Below, one piece after another: positions 12,501 to 24,499 of a stretch of 64,000 nt of DNA (position 1 is the first letter of the stretch; every line of letters starts with the position of its first letter). Origin of the DNA: Brachynemurus nebulosus (Eukaryota > Arthropoda > Insecta > Neuroptera > Myrmeleontidae); assembly GCA_035578155.1 (NCBI GenBank), contig JAPWDM010000017.1, positions 4,104,482 through 4,168,481 on the forward strand, read 5' to 3'. The translations under genes and the position numbers were made by a program. The notes beneath the pieces were generated by a model. The model was not told the DNA's origin. It was given only the letters and a program-made list of their open reading frames with translations, and searched no databases.

Positions 12501-13167
12501 AGCCCTGCGATTCTGTCAAACATCCGAAGACAGCGCATTCCTCATTTGTTCCGACTCGTTGAGCGCGTTGCAAGCGATCTGCCACTCTCATACCATCGAT
12601 CCACTGGTGCAGAACATCCGAACGTGTCTCTACATGCTCCGCCAAAAGTCTATCACCTTCTTTTGGATTCCCGGACATGTGGGGATACCTGGCAATGAAC
12701 TCGCCGACCAGGCAGCACGTCATGCAGCCGAGGTCGGTGAGCCACAGGACATTGCCATTCGCCCAGAGGATCTGAGAGTGTGCATTAGATCGGCGATCGA
12801 TCAGAAATGGCAACGTGAGTGGAACAACCTCACGGCTAAGCTCAGACAGGTGAAACCTGAGGTCCGAAGAACTCCGGCACCTATAAATCTGAGCCGGCGA
12901 GAGAGTGTGGCCCTGACGCGTTTACGCTTGGGCCACACGGCGTTAACACATCGTCATCTTCTCGCCGGTGAGGATCAGCCAAGGTGCGCCGCCTGCGGGA
13001 CGGCGCTGACCGTGAGGCATATAGTTGAGGAATGTGTAACCTTTGAGCCATTGCGCCAGAGGTTGCAACTCCCAAATAATGTAGCCAACGCTCTCAGTTA
13101 TGATGCTGTCTCTGAAAGAAGGATGATTGAATTTCTCAGAAATTCGAACCTTCTTCAGAGACTGTAG
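9505..13167 (+). CDS. LINE ORF2: endonuclease, reverse transcriptase, RNase H
   Basis: 1220 residues; the enzyme of target-primed reverse transcription. The APE-type endonuclease (residues 1-215) keeps N7, E34, the GDFN motif (D130, N132) and SDH (204-206), so nicking activity is plausible. The reverse transcriptase (about 485-745) has SYRPISL, FFDLEKAYD with D575, GVPQGS, the YVDD box at 661-664 and FLGLIFD. The RNase H domain (about 955-1075) has D960, E993, D1017, H1058 and D1068, a full catalytic set. A CX2CX7HX4C zinc motif (C1161, C1164, H1172, C1177) lies near the C-terminus. The frame differs from ORF1 and begins 38 nt after its stop, so ORF2 must be reached by reinitiation or an equivalent. 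RNase H separates it from classical Drosophila jockey and points to an I-like branch. No disabling change is visible. Confidence 0.95.
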   Translation: MAIVQWNCNDVKHHYCELQMLLAEHTPMCVCLQETHLRPAEQFTIKYHKIRRHDVQPDIRARGGVAIIIKDGVPFRDHPLNTPLQAIAIQFLKPPQFTVCSVYLPDFDWNDETLTELILQLPRPFLLLGDFNAHSPMWGCSTRDARGRLIERFLDESEAVLLNTGQGTFINARTGELSAIDLSFGSPVMAHRYEWTLASDSYGSDHIPIILNSTTPMTPQSSSPRWRLRQTDWEMYANSFRTPELTGDVEDDVEKMSSSVVEAAYQSIPKLSNIPPKRRLPWWNEVVSVAVAEKKRAYNELRRRPTQENVIAYKRAQARCKRTIKEQKRLSWEQYVSAINTSTTTSEVWRRVRAITGKSSRSPMPSLLIVDGRNITERAEIANCLAKHFERVSGSQNYDPDFLRIKIEHEQNDLDFFSDESLQYNQPFSMQELLEALRGSGDTSPGPDEIPYAMIRNLPYPGKCRLLDLYNEIFRQGVYPPQWREATIISLLKEGKDSSQLTSYRPISLTCCFSKVLEKMVNNRLVWWLESHNLIPKHQCGFRRYHSTTDHLVRLENAIQDAFLQRKHLVAVFFDLEKAYDMTWRYGILKKLHDWGLRGNLPQFVKSFLTDRSFRVRVGNTESEAHSQENGVPQGSTISVTLFSIAVSHIAALAPIRRCLYVDDLTIFYAADSIEDIQQRLQQGINEVVTSAEALGFRFSPQKTSVVHFCRKRNAHPDPVLTLKGSNLQCVDSVRFLGLIFDKQLTWRPHLQALAASCRRTINMLKCLAGASWGAGRESLLRLYQSLVLTRIDYGSIAYSSARASALLLLDPVHHAGIRLATGAFRTSPSMSLCVESGLPPLRLRRERLLLNYAAGIYATPSHINHPTLFRYRLQGLYGRRPTISRPVAVQTQELLESLHLQFAKVLPKRPMEVPPWLIPNVRCRFDLTGLNKEETSSIEYRSRFYEIISELDSLCVYTDGSKTATGVGSAIVIRDDPHAWSLPPQASVYTAELFAILQALRFCQTSEDSAFLICSDSLSALQAICHSHTIDPLVQNIRTCLYMLRQKSITFFWIPGHVGIPGNELADQAARHAAEVGEPQDIAIRPEDLRVCIRSAIDQKWQREWNNLTAKLRQVKPEVRRTPAPINLSRRESVALTRLRLGHTALTHRHLLAGEDQPRCAACGTALTVRHIVEECVTFEPLRQRLQLPNNVANALSYDAVSERRMIEFLRNSNLLQRL

Positions 13168-13297
13168 GGGCTTTACATCTCTAAATTTTATTCTAAGTCG
13201 TCTCTATTTATCTCCCCCGACAGTGAATTTTATTTGTCAGCTTTGTTTTTTAATCTATGTGTTTTCAAGATTTTTGTGTTGTCTTATTTATTAACAA

Positions 13298-13955
13298 TAC
13301 CCTGTTCCAGCTGGTCTGGCAGGGTACTTTTAGTCTTGTTTTTATGCCACTAAGGGCCTTTACACCCTTAGTGGTACTTTGTTATTTATACGTGTTACTT
13401 TGTTTTTGTTATTGTTTGTTAACGATGTACCACCGAGGGCTCTTTACACCCGAGGTGGTACATCATTTGTTTCTTCTTTCTGTGATATTTTGTTATGCCG
13501 CTGTAGGCCTGTTGTTATGGCTCTACAGCGGTATTGTTTTAACTCCTTATTGCCTCACTGGTGGGCCTGTGGCTCCCCAGTGACGTAATAAGTTTTATCT
13601 GTGATAAAATTGTGATATAAATCTCTAGTCGTTTGTGTGTTTCTAGTCAGGTTCCTCCACCCCGAGGCACTTTACGCCTTGGGGGAAGTCGCAGCGATGG
13701 TCTTCAGGCCTTGGTGACCGGACGCTTTGTCTAGTACTTATCGTACCGTCACCAAGGACTGTCCGCTATTTTTAAGCCCTGGGATGGCAGGGCTCATCGT
13801 TGGATTTTATATGTGTATGCTTGTCCGTTGTCTATTGCATTTATGTGTTCCTGTCTTTACGTGTTGTTTTTATTTTTACTGTGTTTGGCGGCGCATGCCC
13901 TTAGTAGGCGATGCCGCCGGGTGCTGCTGACCGCGCCATCCACCGGCAGCAGTAC
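13298..13955 (+). other. Array of about ten stem-loops in the LINE 3' UTR
   Basis: Consecutive inverted repeats: 13298-13326 (7-bp stem), 13345-13376 (12), 13424-13464 (11+3), 13495-13534 (12), 13555-13583 (7), 13593-13609 (7, AT-rich), 13660-13684 (9), 13709-13757 (10), 13775-13794 (7), 13887-13918 (6+3) and 13921-13955 (9). The stems differ in sequence, but three apical loops share CTTTAC (13358, 13442, 13670) closed by GGG/CCC or GGC/GCC. The last hairpin ends about 13 nt before the poly(A) tail. LINE 3' UTR structures are often recognised by the reverse transcriptase; that role is inferred here. Confidence 0.85.
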
Positions 13956-13968
13956 CCCAATTTTAACA

Positions 13969-13984
13969 AAAAAAAAAAAAAAAA
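13969..13984 (+). other. LINE poly(A) tail
   Basis: About 15-16 adenines directly after the last hairpin region and before the 3' target duplication. It marks the 3' end of the inserted cDNA. I saw no obvious AATAAA shortly upstream. Confidence 0.85.
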
Positions 13985-13994
13985 TTGATTTTTA
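13983..13994. repeat. LINE target-site duplication, 3' copy
   Basis: AATTGATTTTTA matching 7155-7166. The first two As are shared with the poly(A) tail, so the independent match is ten bases. Confidence 0.8.
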
Positions 13995-14074
13995 AATCGA
14001 AAAATGCTAATAGGTTTTGACGACGAAAAGATTACGCGCACGCCTCTGGTGGTAAAGTTAGAACTAGCATCAAG

Positions 14075-15575
14075 TCACCAGAGATGTAGATTCTCCATGA
14101 AAAAGATCAATTTTTGGATCGATTTAAATCAAAATTAAAAAAATTGATTAAAAAAAAATAGGCTAAAAAAATCGATTCTGTAAGATCGATTTAAAAAATC
14201 CAAATTTTGAAAAGTTTAATAAACTTAGCTGATAATTTTTGTTAACGGACTTTATTGATAGTACATGGGGAATATCGAGTAAAAACCCCTTACATTATAC
14301 TTGTAAAGGCAATGAGTTAACTTTTCAATTATAATTATAGAATAGTATACTGTGCAATAAGTGCGGGAAATTGTCGATTGCCCACGAAAGCGAAGTTGAG
14401 CGCACGAACGTAGTGAGTGGGGCAATCGACAATCCCGCACGAGTTGCACATACTATTTTTTATTACGAATTTCACATACTTTTTTCTATTATTATCACTA
14501 TTTTTGACATTTTTATTCCTTTTTAAAATAATATTTTTGAGTGTTCGTCTTTTTTTTCTGAATTAATTATCGTTTAAATTACTTTGTTGGTGGTTTCTAT
14601 AGAAATAATTATGAAATATTTATTAAATGAAAAATTAAGAGGCGGCTTTGCGTGTTTTGATTAAATTTTGCGTGTTTTATTGTCAATTTGCGTGTGGAAA
14701 GTTACTTTCCACACGCAAAAAAGTATGCGAGAAGAGTACAGTGGGCAAACAGCTATTTTGCGTACAGAAATGTGTGCGCCAAGTTAGTACTTCTCCCGCA
14801 TGAGTAATAAAAAATAAATAAACAACGCAATTGAATATGTAAGTCTGAACCAAGTTTATTATTCAAAAATTTCAAACAGACTGACAAAAAAACGTTTTCT
14901 AAATACATGGCAAACTCCCATATCGCACGCTCCCATTTAGCAATTTCGTCGCACACAAGATGTGTATAATGGCGCCCCTCCGTGTTTTAAAGCAAATATG
15001 TTTGTATGTGTTAGTGTCTAAGTAATAGTTTGTAGCAGTAAGCCATAGAAATATATAAATCAGAAACATTGACGCCCGTGATCTTTGACTTTCTCATTTA
15101 GCAATTTGGTCCCAGTGGATTGCGTAATGGTAGTTTCCTATGTAATTTTGTGGGAAAGGGATCGTTTACCAGATAGGTGACGTTCCTTCCTTTTGTATTA
15201 ATAGTCTTCATAGCAGTACTTAATACATATTAAACTGTTATACAATATACATATGGGCTATTGGATAATATTGGAACTACTGGATAAGATAGAGTGTAAA
15301 TATGTAGTTATAGGTATAGAGCCACATGGGGGGTTCGTTGATAACAACGAGTAAAAACTAAAAAATTACAATTATCAATAACGTTTTTCCTGTTTCATTT
15401 TAGCACATGTTTCTTTGTAGAATTACAATTAAAATGAAATTATTTTTGGAGAAAATCCGTTATCGATCTCTTTAATTTAACAATCGATTAAAATGAAAAA
15501 AACCGAAAAAAGAATCGATTTTTTAAGCTTTGATTAATCGATTTTCGATTAATCGATTTAAAATCGACATCTGTA
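14075..15575. mobile_element. hAT-type MITE, copy 1, with nested insertion
   Basis: Relative of the element at 53606-54321, recognisable by CAGAGATGT at the left and CGACATCTGTA at the right, and by interior blocks rich in ATCGATT. Candidate 8-bp target duplication GCATCAAG occurs at 14067-14074 and 15576-15583, though the left boundary has four extra bases compared with copy 2. A separate hairpin element (14340-14812) interrupts it. No transposase is encoded. Confidence 0.7.
14340..14812. mobile_element. Hairpin MITE, copy 1 (nested in a hAT MITE)
   Basis: Nearly identical to 41460-41933. It opens with a long imperfect hairpin (14341-14456) pairing AATAGTAT and GTGCGGGA..GTCGATTGCC with their complements. 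A second hairpin at 14687-14719 has a perfect 15-bp stem containing GCGTGTGGAAAG and a 3-nt loop. In the related hAT copy at 53606-54321 the flanks of this insertion (ATAATTATA and GCAATTGAATATGTA) are contiguous, which fixes it as an insertion. Superfamily unknown. Confidence 0.75.
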
Positions 15576-15583
15576 GCATCAAG

Positions 15584-16397
15584 TGAAAATATACATACGT
15601 ATAAGTTAGTTAGCATAGAAATATGTAATACACAAATTACGAATGCAGATTACTAGATTTTATATCACCAGTTACACGTATACATGTATTTTTACTCGAT
15701 AATTGATACCAATTTTACTATAAGAGGTGCGAATGAGAATTTTTGCGTCACCAATAGCAGTTTTCTAAATAGTCCCGTTTCCATAGTATACGAAGTGATT
15801 TTAAGGAAAAAACGAACAAATAAAGGCAAATTTATTTTTTGTTGTAGTTGACTATGACTTGGTATTTTGCATTAATTTTTAATTAGAAATAGTATATTAT
15901 TCAACGAGCTAGTAATGATAACTATTACTCACGAAGATGAAATTGCGACACAAGCCGAGCTTGTGAGGTGAGTGTCGTAATGCATCTGAGTGAGTAATAG
16001 CCATTGCAAGCGAGTAGAATACGATATTTTTTCTACGACTTTTTTCCTTTTTGTTTTAAGTAAAATTGAATATAAATTTTAAATCAAATTTTTAATCTAT
16101 TTCTAATTTCATTAAAAGTTTGTATAATATTATGTATATACAACGATCAAAACAAAACATAAACTACTTTATTTACTTGAACGTTACTAGGCAATATATA
16201 TTAAATTAAAACTTGATACATACATATATACACAAAACAATCGAAAAAACCATAGAATAATGATTAATACTGTGATTTCATTGGTCAAGAGGGTATCGAG
16301 TAATGAACATTCCTCCACACCTTTGAATAATGCCTAACTTTCTCAACAATAACAGATATATAATGAGTGTGTTCTTCAACAGGAGTAGAAAAAATAC
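15584..16397. other. No gene; one imperfect hairpin
   Basis: No coding signal. An imperfect hairpin at 15924-15998 starts ATTACTCAC and ends with its complement GTGAGTAAT plus a GCGACAC/GTGTCGT pair, similar in style to the hairpin MITEs at 14340 and 41460. Confidence 0.5.
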
Positions 16398-16525
16398 TTT
16401 TTAGTCGGATTTTCTCCGAAAAATTAGACTTATACAGTCTATACGATAAGAGCTGCGAGAGGCGAGACCAGGGGCGCTATCCGTTTTCGGACCCGTAGAA
16501 CACGATTATGTAAAAAAAAAAGATG

Positions 16526-16596
<71 letters not shown>

Positions 16597-17778
16597 CCCG
16601 CAACCTTTTAATATGTGTAGGGCCCCCCTATGGAAGTTAAGAGATGAAATTTGGTAAGTGGGGCTTATTCCGATGCACAACAATACTATCAAAGTGGGGT
16701 CAAATTTTGGGCAAATTTATTTTCGGACCCGACCTTTAAGGGGGTGGTGGGGGGCAACAAAACAATAGAAACTTTCCAAACAGGTTTTAAATAATGTTTC
16801 GATCAATTATCTACAACATATCCAAAATTCAGCTTCCTAGGGTGATTTGGAGGGAGTAGAGAGGTGGAAAACGATTTTCGCTGGATCTAACACGCCCCCA
16901 GCCCCCCAGAATTAACGTAGAGGATTGAAATTTGGTGTGTTGGTAGAGTTCATACCTAGGTTGTGCTTTTTGGACGTTTTAATATTTTACTCCCACCCCC
17001 CTCATTTTTAAACTACAATTTCATGCTTTTTCGACGTTTTCGAAGTTTGTACCACTCGCACAGGTCACCCGAATAAACCTAGAGGGCTGAAATTTTGTAT
17101 TCGGATTGAGTTAGTATCAAGGGGGTGCCTTTTGGGGGTCTCGACTTTTAACCCCTACCCCCACCATTTTTATACCCAAAAGAACATGATTTTTCTTGTT
17201 TTTTAACAGTTTCGTTCGGGTCAAAATCTCCCCAAATAAACCTAGAGGGCTGAAATTTGGTGTACAGGTTAAGCTAATAGCCAGACACTGTTTTTTGGAG
17301 GTTTCAACTTTTAACCCTTACCCCCACGATTTTTACGCCAATATTTCCCTAATTTTTTTGCTTGTTTTCTAACACGTCTAGAGACTCCATAAGGAACTCT
17401 AGAGGGCTGAAATTTTGTACCTGTATTCAGTTAGTATCCAGCTAGTACCTTGTAGGGAGTCCGCATCACTTTTCCCCCCACTTCTCCCATTTTTACATCG
17501 GAATTGAAAGCTATTGTTAAATGTGTTTTAAAAGCATTATGTTTATTCTAAATACAAGTAGGCGAATAGTAATTTTAAAAAATTTAAAAAAAAGTGAACT
17601 TACTTTTATGACAAATGAAGTACATACATATTAAGTAATTTAAAAATGTTATTAAAGTCACTGTTTATTTATAAATTAGGAATTTTGGATTTTTAGTATT
17701 TATAAAATAGAAATTTTGGATTTTTTTGGAAAGAAAAAATATCTTTATAAAGGCCTTCCAGTTTACTATTTAAGGTCC
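16398..17778 (+). repeat. Non-coding repeat family A, copy 1
   Basis: Starts TTTTTAGTCGGATTTTCTCC and abuts a second copy at 17779. It has recurrent blocks of the form AGAGGGCTGAAATTT, each followed by a C-rich stretch, and a TA microsatellite at 16530-16593 in a fixed position. The recurrent blocks imply internal duplication. No protein frame. Superfamily unknown. Confidence 0.8.
16530..16593. repeat. (TA)n microsatellite in family A
   Basis: 64 bp of TA at the same place in the repeat as 17911-17936 and 58225-58290. Confidence 0.95.
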
Positions 17779-19132
17779 TTTTTAGTCGAATTTTCTCCGA
17801 AAAATTAGACTTATACAGTCTATACGATAAGAGCTGCGAGAGGCGAGACCAGGGGCGCTATCCGTTTTCGGACCCGTAGAACACGATTATGTAAAAAAAA
17901 AAGATGTCTGATATATATATATATATATATATATATTTTCCCGCAACCTTTTAATACGTGTAGGGCCCCCCTATGAAAGTTAAGAGATGAAATTTGGTAA
18001 GTGGGGCTTATTCCGATGCACAACAATACTATCAAAGTGGGGTCAAATTTTGGGCAAATTTTTTTTCGGACCCGACTTTTAAGGGGGTGGTGGGGGGCGG
18101 AAAAGCAATAGAACTTTTCCAAACCGGTTTTAAATAATGTTTCGGTCAATTATCTACAACATATCCAAAATTCAGCTTCCTAGGATGATATGGTGGGAGT
18201 AGAGGGGGGAAAAACGATTTTCGCTGGATCTAACAGGCCCCCAGCCCCCCAGAATTAACGTAGAGGGTTGAAATTTGGTGTGTTGATAAAGTTCGTACCT
18301 AGGTTGTGCTTTTTGGAGGTTTTAATATTTTACCCCCACCCCCCTCATTTTTAAGCTACAATTTCATGCATTTTCGACGTTTTCGAAGTTTGTACCACTC
18401 GCACAGGTCACCCGAATAAACCTAGAGGGCTGAAATTTTGTATTCGGATTGAGTTAGTATCAAGGGGGTGCCTTTTGGGGGTCTCGACTTTTAGCCCCTA
18501 CCCCCACCATTTTTATACCCAAAAGAACATGATTTTTCTTGTTTTTTAACAGTTTCGTTCGGGTCAAAATCTCCCCAAATAAACCTAGAGGGCTGAAATT
18601 TGGTGTACAGGTTAAGCTAATAGCCAGACACTGTTTTTTGGAGGTTTCAACTTTTAACCCTTACCCCCACGATTTTTACGCCAATATTTCCTTAATTTTT
18701 TTGCTTGTTTTCTAACACGTCTAGAGACTCCATAAGGAAACCTAGAGGGCTGAAATTTTGTACGTGTATTCAGTTAGTATCCAGCTAGTACCTTGTAGGG
18801 AGTCCACATCACTTTTCCCCCCACTTCTCCCATTTTTACATCGGAATTGAATGCTATTGTTAAATGTGTTTTAAAAGCATTATGTTTATTCTAAATACAA
18901 GTAGGCGAATAGTAATTTTAAAAAATTTAAAAAAAAGTGAATACAATTTTTTAACAAATGAAATACATACATATTAAGTAATTTGCAAATGTTATTAAAG
19001 TCACTGTTTATTTATTTATTTAATTATTATTTAGGAATTTTGGATTTTTATTATTTATAAAATAGAAATTTTGGATTTTTTTGGAAAGAAAAAATATCTT
19101 CATAAAAGCCTTCCAGTTTACTATTTAAGTTC
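17779..19132 (+). repeat. Non-coding repeat family A, copy 2 (tandem)
   Basis: Head-to-tail duplicate of copy 1 with an offset of 1381 bp at the start. The main differences are a shorter TA array (26 bp at 17911-17936) and scattered substitutions. It is followed by tail units at 19133-20147. Together these match, in reverse, the copy at 56725-58424. Confidence 0.8.
17911..17936. repeat. (TA)n microsatellite in family A
   Basis: 26 bp of TA; shorter counterpart of 16530-16593. Confidence 0.95.
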
Positions 19133-20147
19133 CTTTTTTAATATTTAAAAGTAAAACACAAAGGCAATTGGCGGATAAGCATGGATAGAAATGCCCTCGT
19201 ACGAATTGTTTTGGCTTTTTCCCTGTTAACTTCTATCGGCACAAAATTGAAATTTACTGAGATTCAGCCCTTAAAAACTTAAAATCTTTTTATAAAGCCC
19301 CGATCAACCGGACACTCATTATCAGTTTTGAAACCACCAAAATTACAAATCGCTTGTGGAGTTTCAATTATATTTCGCTTGTAGACACTCAATACCGAAG
19401 AAATAATTTTTTTTTTATTTTTTTTATTTTTTATTTTTTTTTATTTTTTTTTTTTTTTTTTTGAATGAAAAAATATCTTTATAAAGGCCTTCCAGTTTAC
19501 TATTTAAGGTCCTTTTTTAATATTTAAAACTAAAACATAAAGGCAATTAGCGGATAAACATGGGCAGGAATGCCCTCGTACGAATTGTGTTGGTTTTTTT
19601 TCTGCTACCTGTTTTCGGCACAAAATTGAAATTTACTGAGATACAACCCTTAAATACTTAAAACCTTTTTTTAAAGCCTCGATCAGCCGAACACTCATCA
19701 CCAGTTTTGAAACCAACAAAATGACAATTCGGTTGTAGACTTTCAATCACATTTCGCTTGTAAACATTCAATACCGAAGATGAAGGGGGAAATTCGACTA
19801 CCGTGATGGGGCCCCGCTGCTCACGGCGTTTTTTTAATTTTTAAAACTAAAACATAAAGGCAATTAGCGGATAAACATGGGCAGGAATGTCCTCGTACGA
19901 ATTGTGTTGGCTTTTTTTCTGCTACCTGTTTTCGGCACAAAATTGAAATTTACTGAGATACAGCCCTTAAATACTTAAAATCTTTTTTTAAAGCCTCGAT
20001 CAGCCGAACACTCATCACCAGTTTTGAAACCAACAAAATGACAATTCGGTTGTAGACTTTTAATCACATTTCGCTTGTAGACATTCAATACCGAAGATGA
20101 AGGGGAAAATTCGACTACCGTGATGGGGCCCCGCTGCTCACGGCGTT
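19133..20147 (+). repeat. Three tandem family A tail units
   Basis: Three head-to-tail units of about 310-350 bp (roughly 19133-19440, 19477-19830, 19831-20147). Each contains AAGGCAATT(G/A)GCGGATAA and GCCCTCGTACGAATTG or a variant. The last two end with a hairpin CCGTGA/TCACGG around GGGGCCCC, then CGTTTT. The element at 56725 and the one near 31500 have a single tail. The termini of the palindromic elements at 34509 and 62147 share the same motif, so the families are related. Confidence 0.8.
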
Positions 20148-20159
20148 TTTTTTTTTTCA

Positions 20160-22179
<2,020 letters not shown>

Positions 22180-22180
<1 letters not shown>

Positions 22181-22760
22181 CGATGAGATTTTCCATCGAC
22201 AACATCTTTTTATTAGGTAATAGGTACTCACTTTCTGCTCACTTTTAATGTTTTTCAAAAGCCTAAATCAGTATCCACGTTTCTAACTTCAAAAATGATG
22301 AACCCATACGAACTTTCATTTCCTGTTGTAACCTCTTAGGGAATAAATTTCCAGAAACGTTTACACAACTGACGTTTATTTATAAATAGAAGCCTAAACG
22401 CCAAATTTCTTATCTCTTGTGCTAAATTTCGTCCTTCTAAACGCAACAGTTTAGGCTGTGCATTGTCTGTCAGTCAGTGTTAAAGATTTATTCAATAAGA
22501 TATTTTTTATTTTAATAGCCATAGTAACATATTTTTATATACCACTAACTTCAAAAATAACGAATTTACGTACAAATTTTCATCCCCCATTAAACCCACT
22601 TAGGGGACGAATTTTCAAAAATCCTGTCTTAGTGGGCATCTACGTTACATAGGGAACTCCTATGCAACATTTCATTTTTCTAAACCCAACGGTTTAGGCT
22701 GTGCGTTGTCTGTCAGTCAGTCAGTCAGTGTTAGAAATTTATTTAAGTAGATTAAATAAA
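22180..22760 (+). repeat. Two tandem retroposon-tail-like units
   Basis: Two diverged units, each with AACGGTTTAGGCTGTGCGTTG or a close variant (near 22440 and 22685) and ending in a CAGT repeat (near 22477 and 22715). A short-repeat tail after a conserved block is typical of insect LINE/SINE 3' ends. A head like ACTAGCCGTATACCCG is at about 22169. Class not determined. Confidence 0.5.
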
Positions 22761-24490
22761 ACATCACTTCATATTATTAGTTGGCTACTAAAAAAAAATT
22801 TGTCTTACATGAATGCGAAAGAGATAGGTAATCCTTTATTTTTCTATGAATATACTTATCTCGAGTATTTCACAGTAGAACCATCTGGGACTATCTAAAC
22901 TATCTTATTGTTATGTGTTTTGCTATGGATAATAAGTACATAATTATATAAAAGTAAGATTTGTTTTGCGCCTATATTATACTGACTGATTTGACGTTTC
23001 CAAAATAATTCTCTGCATTTTAATTTTTATGCATTATAATTAATTTTCTGAACATTAAACGATGTTGCAATGTGTCGGTACTACAGCACATTGGACACTT
23101 TTCTCAATTTTACAATGATAGTTCTTTCATTCGTATTTGAAATTGGCTCAGCGCCAAACTTTCTAAATTTCGCGATAAAAAATTTAAATACATTGTCATT
23201 AGGATTTTCTAATGATATCATTGCTCAAATGTTCCACTCACGAGACACCTACGTTTTTCCGTTCCAAAACTGTTTTCAAGAAAAATTAAATTACAGAGAA
23301 AAATGTAGACATTTATATTAAAAGTTACATAAATTTTATATGGAAATAAATTATGTTTTCAGAAAAATTTGGTGCTTTTAATTTAATACAAAAATTCCAA
23401 CTAAATTAATCGTTTTGTAGAATAGATAGTTTACCACTTCATTTATCCTAAAATATGATCTAAATACTTCTACATTCTACGTTCCAAACACAATAATTTT
23501 TAATACGTGTTTTTAGGTTGTGAAATTTTATTATCTTGAAAAAACTTTACTTGTAGCGAATTTCCAAATTCAACTATTACAGCAGATGACATGGTGAGAC
23601 TTGATAGAAATTTGTTTTGGAGTCCCTAAGATCCGAAAAAAAATTATCAGAATTTAAAGGTTTTTCAAATATTTTATTGTGGTCCCGGAAACAACAGAAA
23701 AAATAACATAAGATAGATTTCTGCTGCATTGTTCTAAGTAAGCTGGTTTTCAAAAAAAAAAAAAAATTAAAAACTAATTTTCTATTTAAAAAATTTTTTG
23801 AATTTTTTATTACACTATCGCAAAGAGTGGAAAAAATCAAATACAATTAGATGCCATGGAACGAGTGATTTACTTTCCGATCCATATAGGACAGTGAGAG
23901 TGACTCTCAAAGTGGAGATTGCAAAAACTATTTGTAGGGATCACAGAAACAATTTATTACAGATTACATTACAATTCGCATTTCCTACGAATCTCTAGAT
24001 ATTTCGGGGGTCATTTAAAATTTTTAAGTAAAAGAGGTGTCGTCGGGCAAAAAGTTTGAGAACACATTTGAGAATATAAGGTTTTTACCGGATCTTGAGG
24101 TTTTGAGGACTAAGGTAACTAGAAAAACTCAAATTCCGGATGAAAATTTTTCGTAATGTACGTAAATACACACGTATGTACGTATGTTGGGGTCTAAATC
24201 AATGAATATCTCCAAATTTACCCAGACTAGAGAAATTAAACCAAGCTTAAGATAATTCTATATATGTAGCACTACAAAAACAACAGAGTTGTGACACATT
24301 TTGACTAATGGTTCTAGAGTTATAGCCAGTTCTAACTTTTTGAAAAAATCGAAATTTTAGCTTACCAGGATTTTTTAGATATTGTTCATGAAAATCGATG
24401 AAGCTTATATAAAAATTATTACAAAAGGGCATAGCCGGGTAAGATAGAAAAACGGCCCTTGACGCAAAATTGATTGTTTTTATAGGAAAT
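22761..24490. other. No gene; one dispersed repeat
   Basis: Mostly unassigned AT-rich sequence. Around 23566-23635 lies a plus-strand copy of a small dispersed repeat with CTATTACAG and a TTTTGGAGTCCCTA block, seen also near 36465, 53115, 55290, 63260 and 63660. Confidence 0.45.
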
Positions 24491-24499
24491 AATACTTCT

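Larger units (their letters stand above)
7167..13984 (+). mobile_element. Full-length I/Jockey-group LINE
   Basis: A complete non-LTR retrotransposon of about 6.8 kb: 5' UTR, intact ORF1, 38-nt inter-ORF spacer, intact ORF2, structured 3' UTR and a poly(A) tail at about 13969-13984. A 12-bp target duplication, AATTGATTTTTA, is visible at 7155-7166 and 13983-13994 (the last two As overlap the tail). Neither frame has a stop or shift and the duplication is exact, so the insertion looks young. An RNase H domain in ORF2 together with a zinc-knuckle ORF1 fits the I superclade (I/Jockey/LOA relatives); the exact clade needs a tree. The GC content is plainly higher than the surroundings. Confidence 0.95.

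Noticed and set aside
12484..12813. 109-codon minus-strand frame inside LINE ORF2
   Set aside because: Antisense shadow of the RNase H region; the plus-strand frame is clearly coding.
19400..19470. Long T-rich tract as a retroposon tail
   Set aside because: Mixed T/A low complexity inside a family A tail unit; no element end or target duplication adjoins it.
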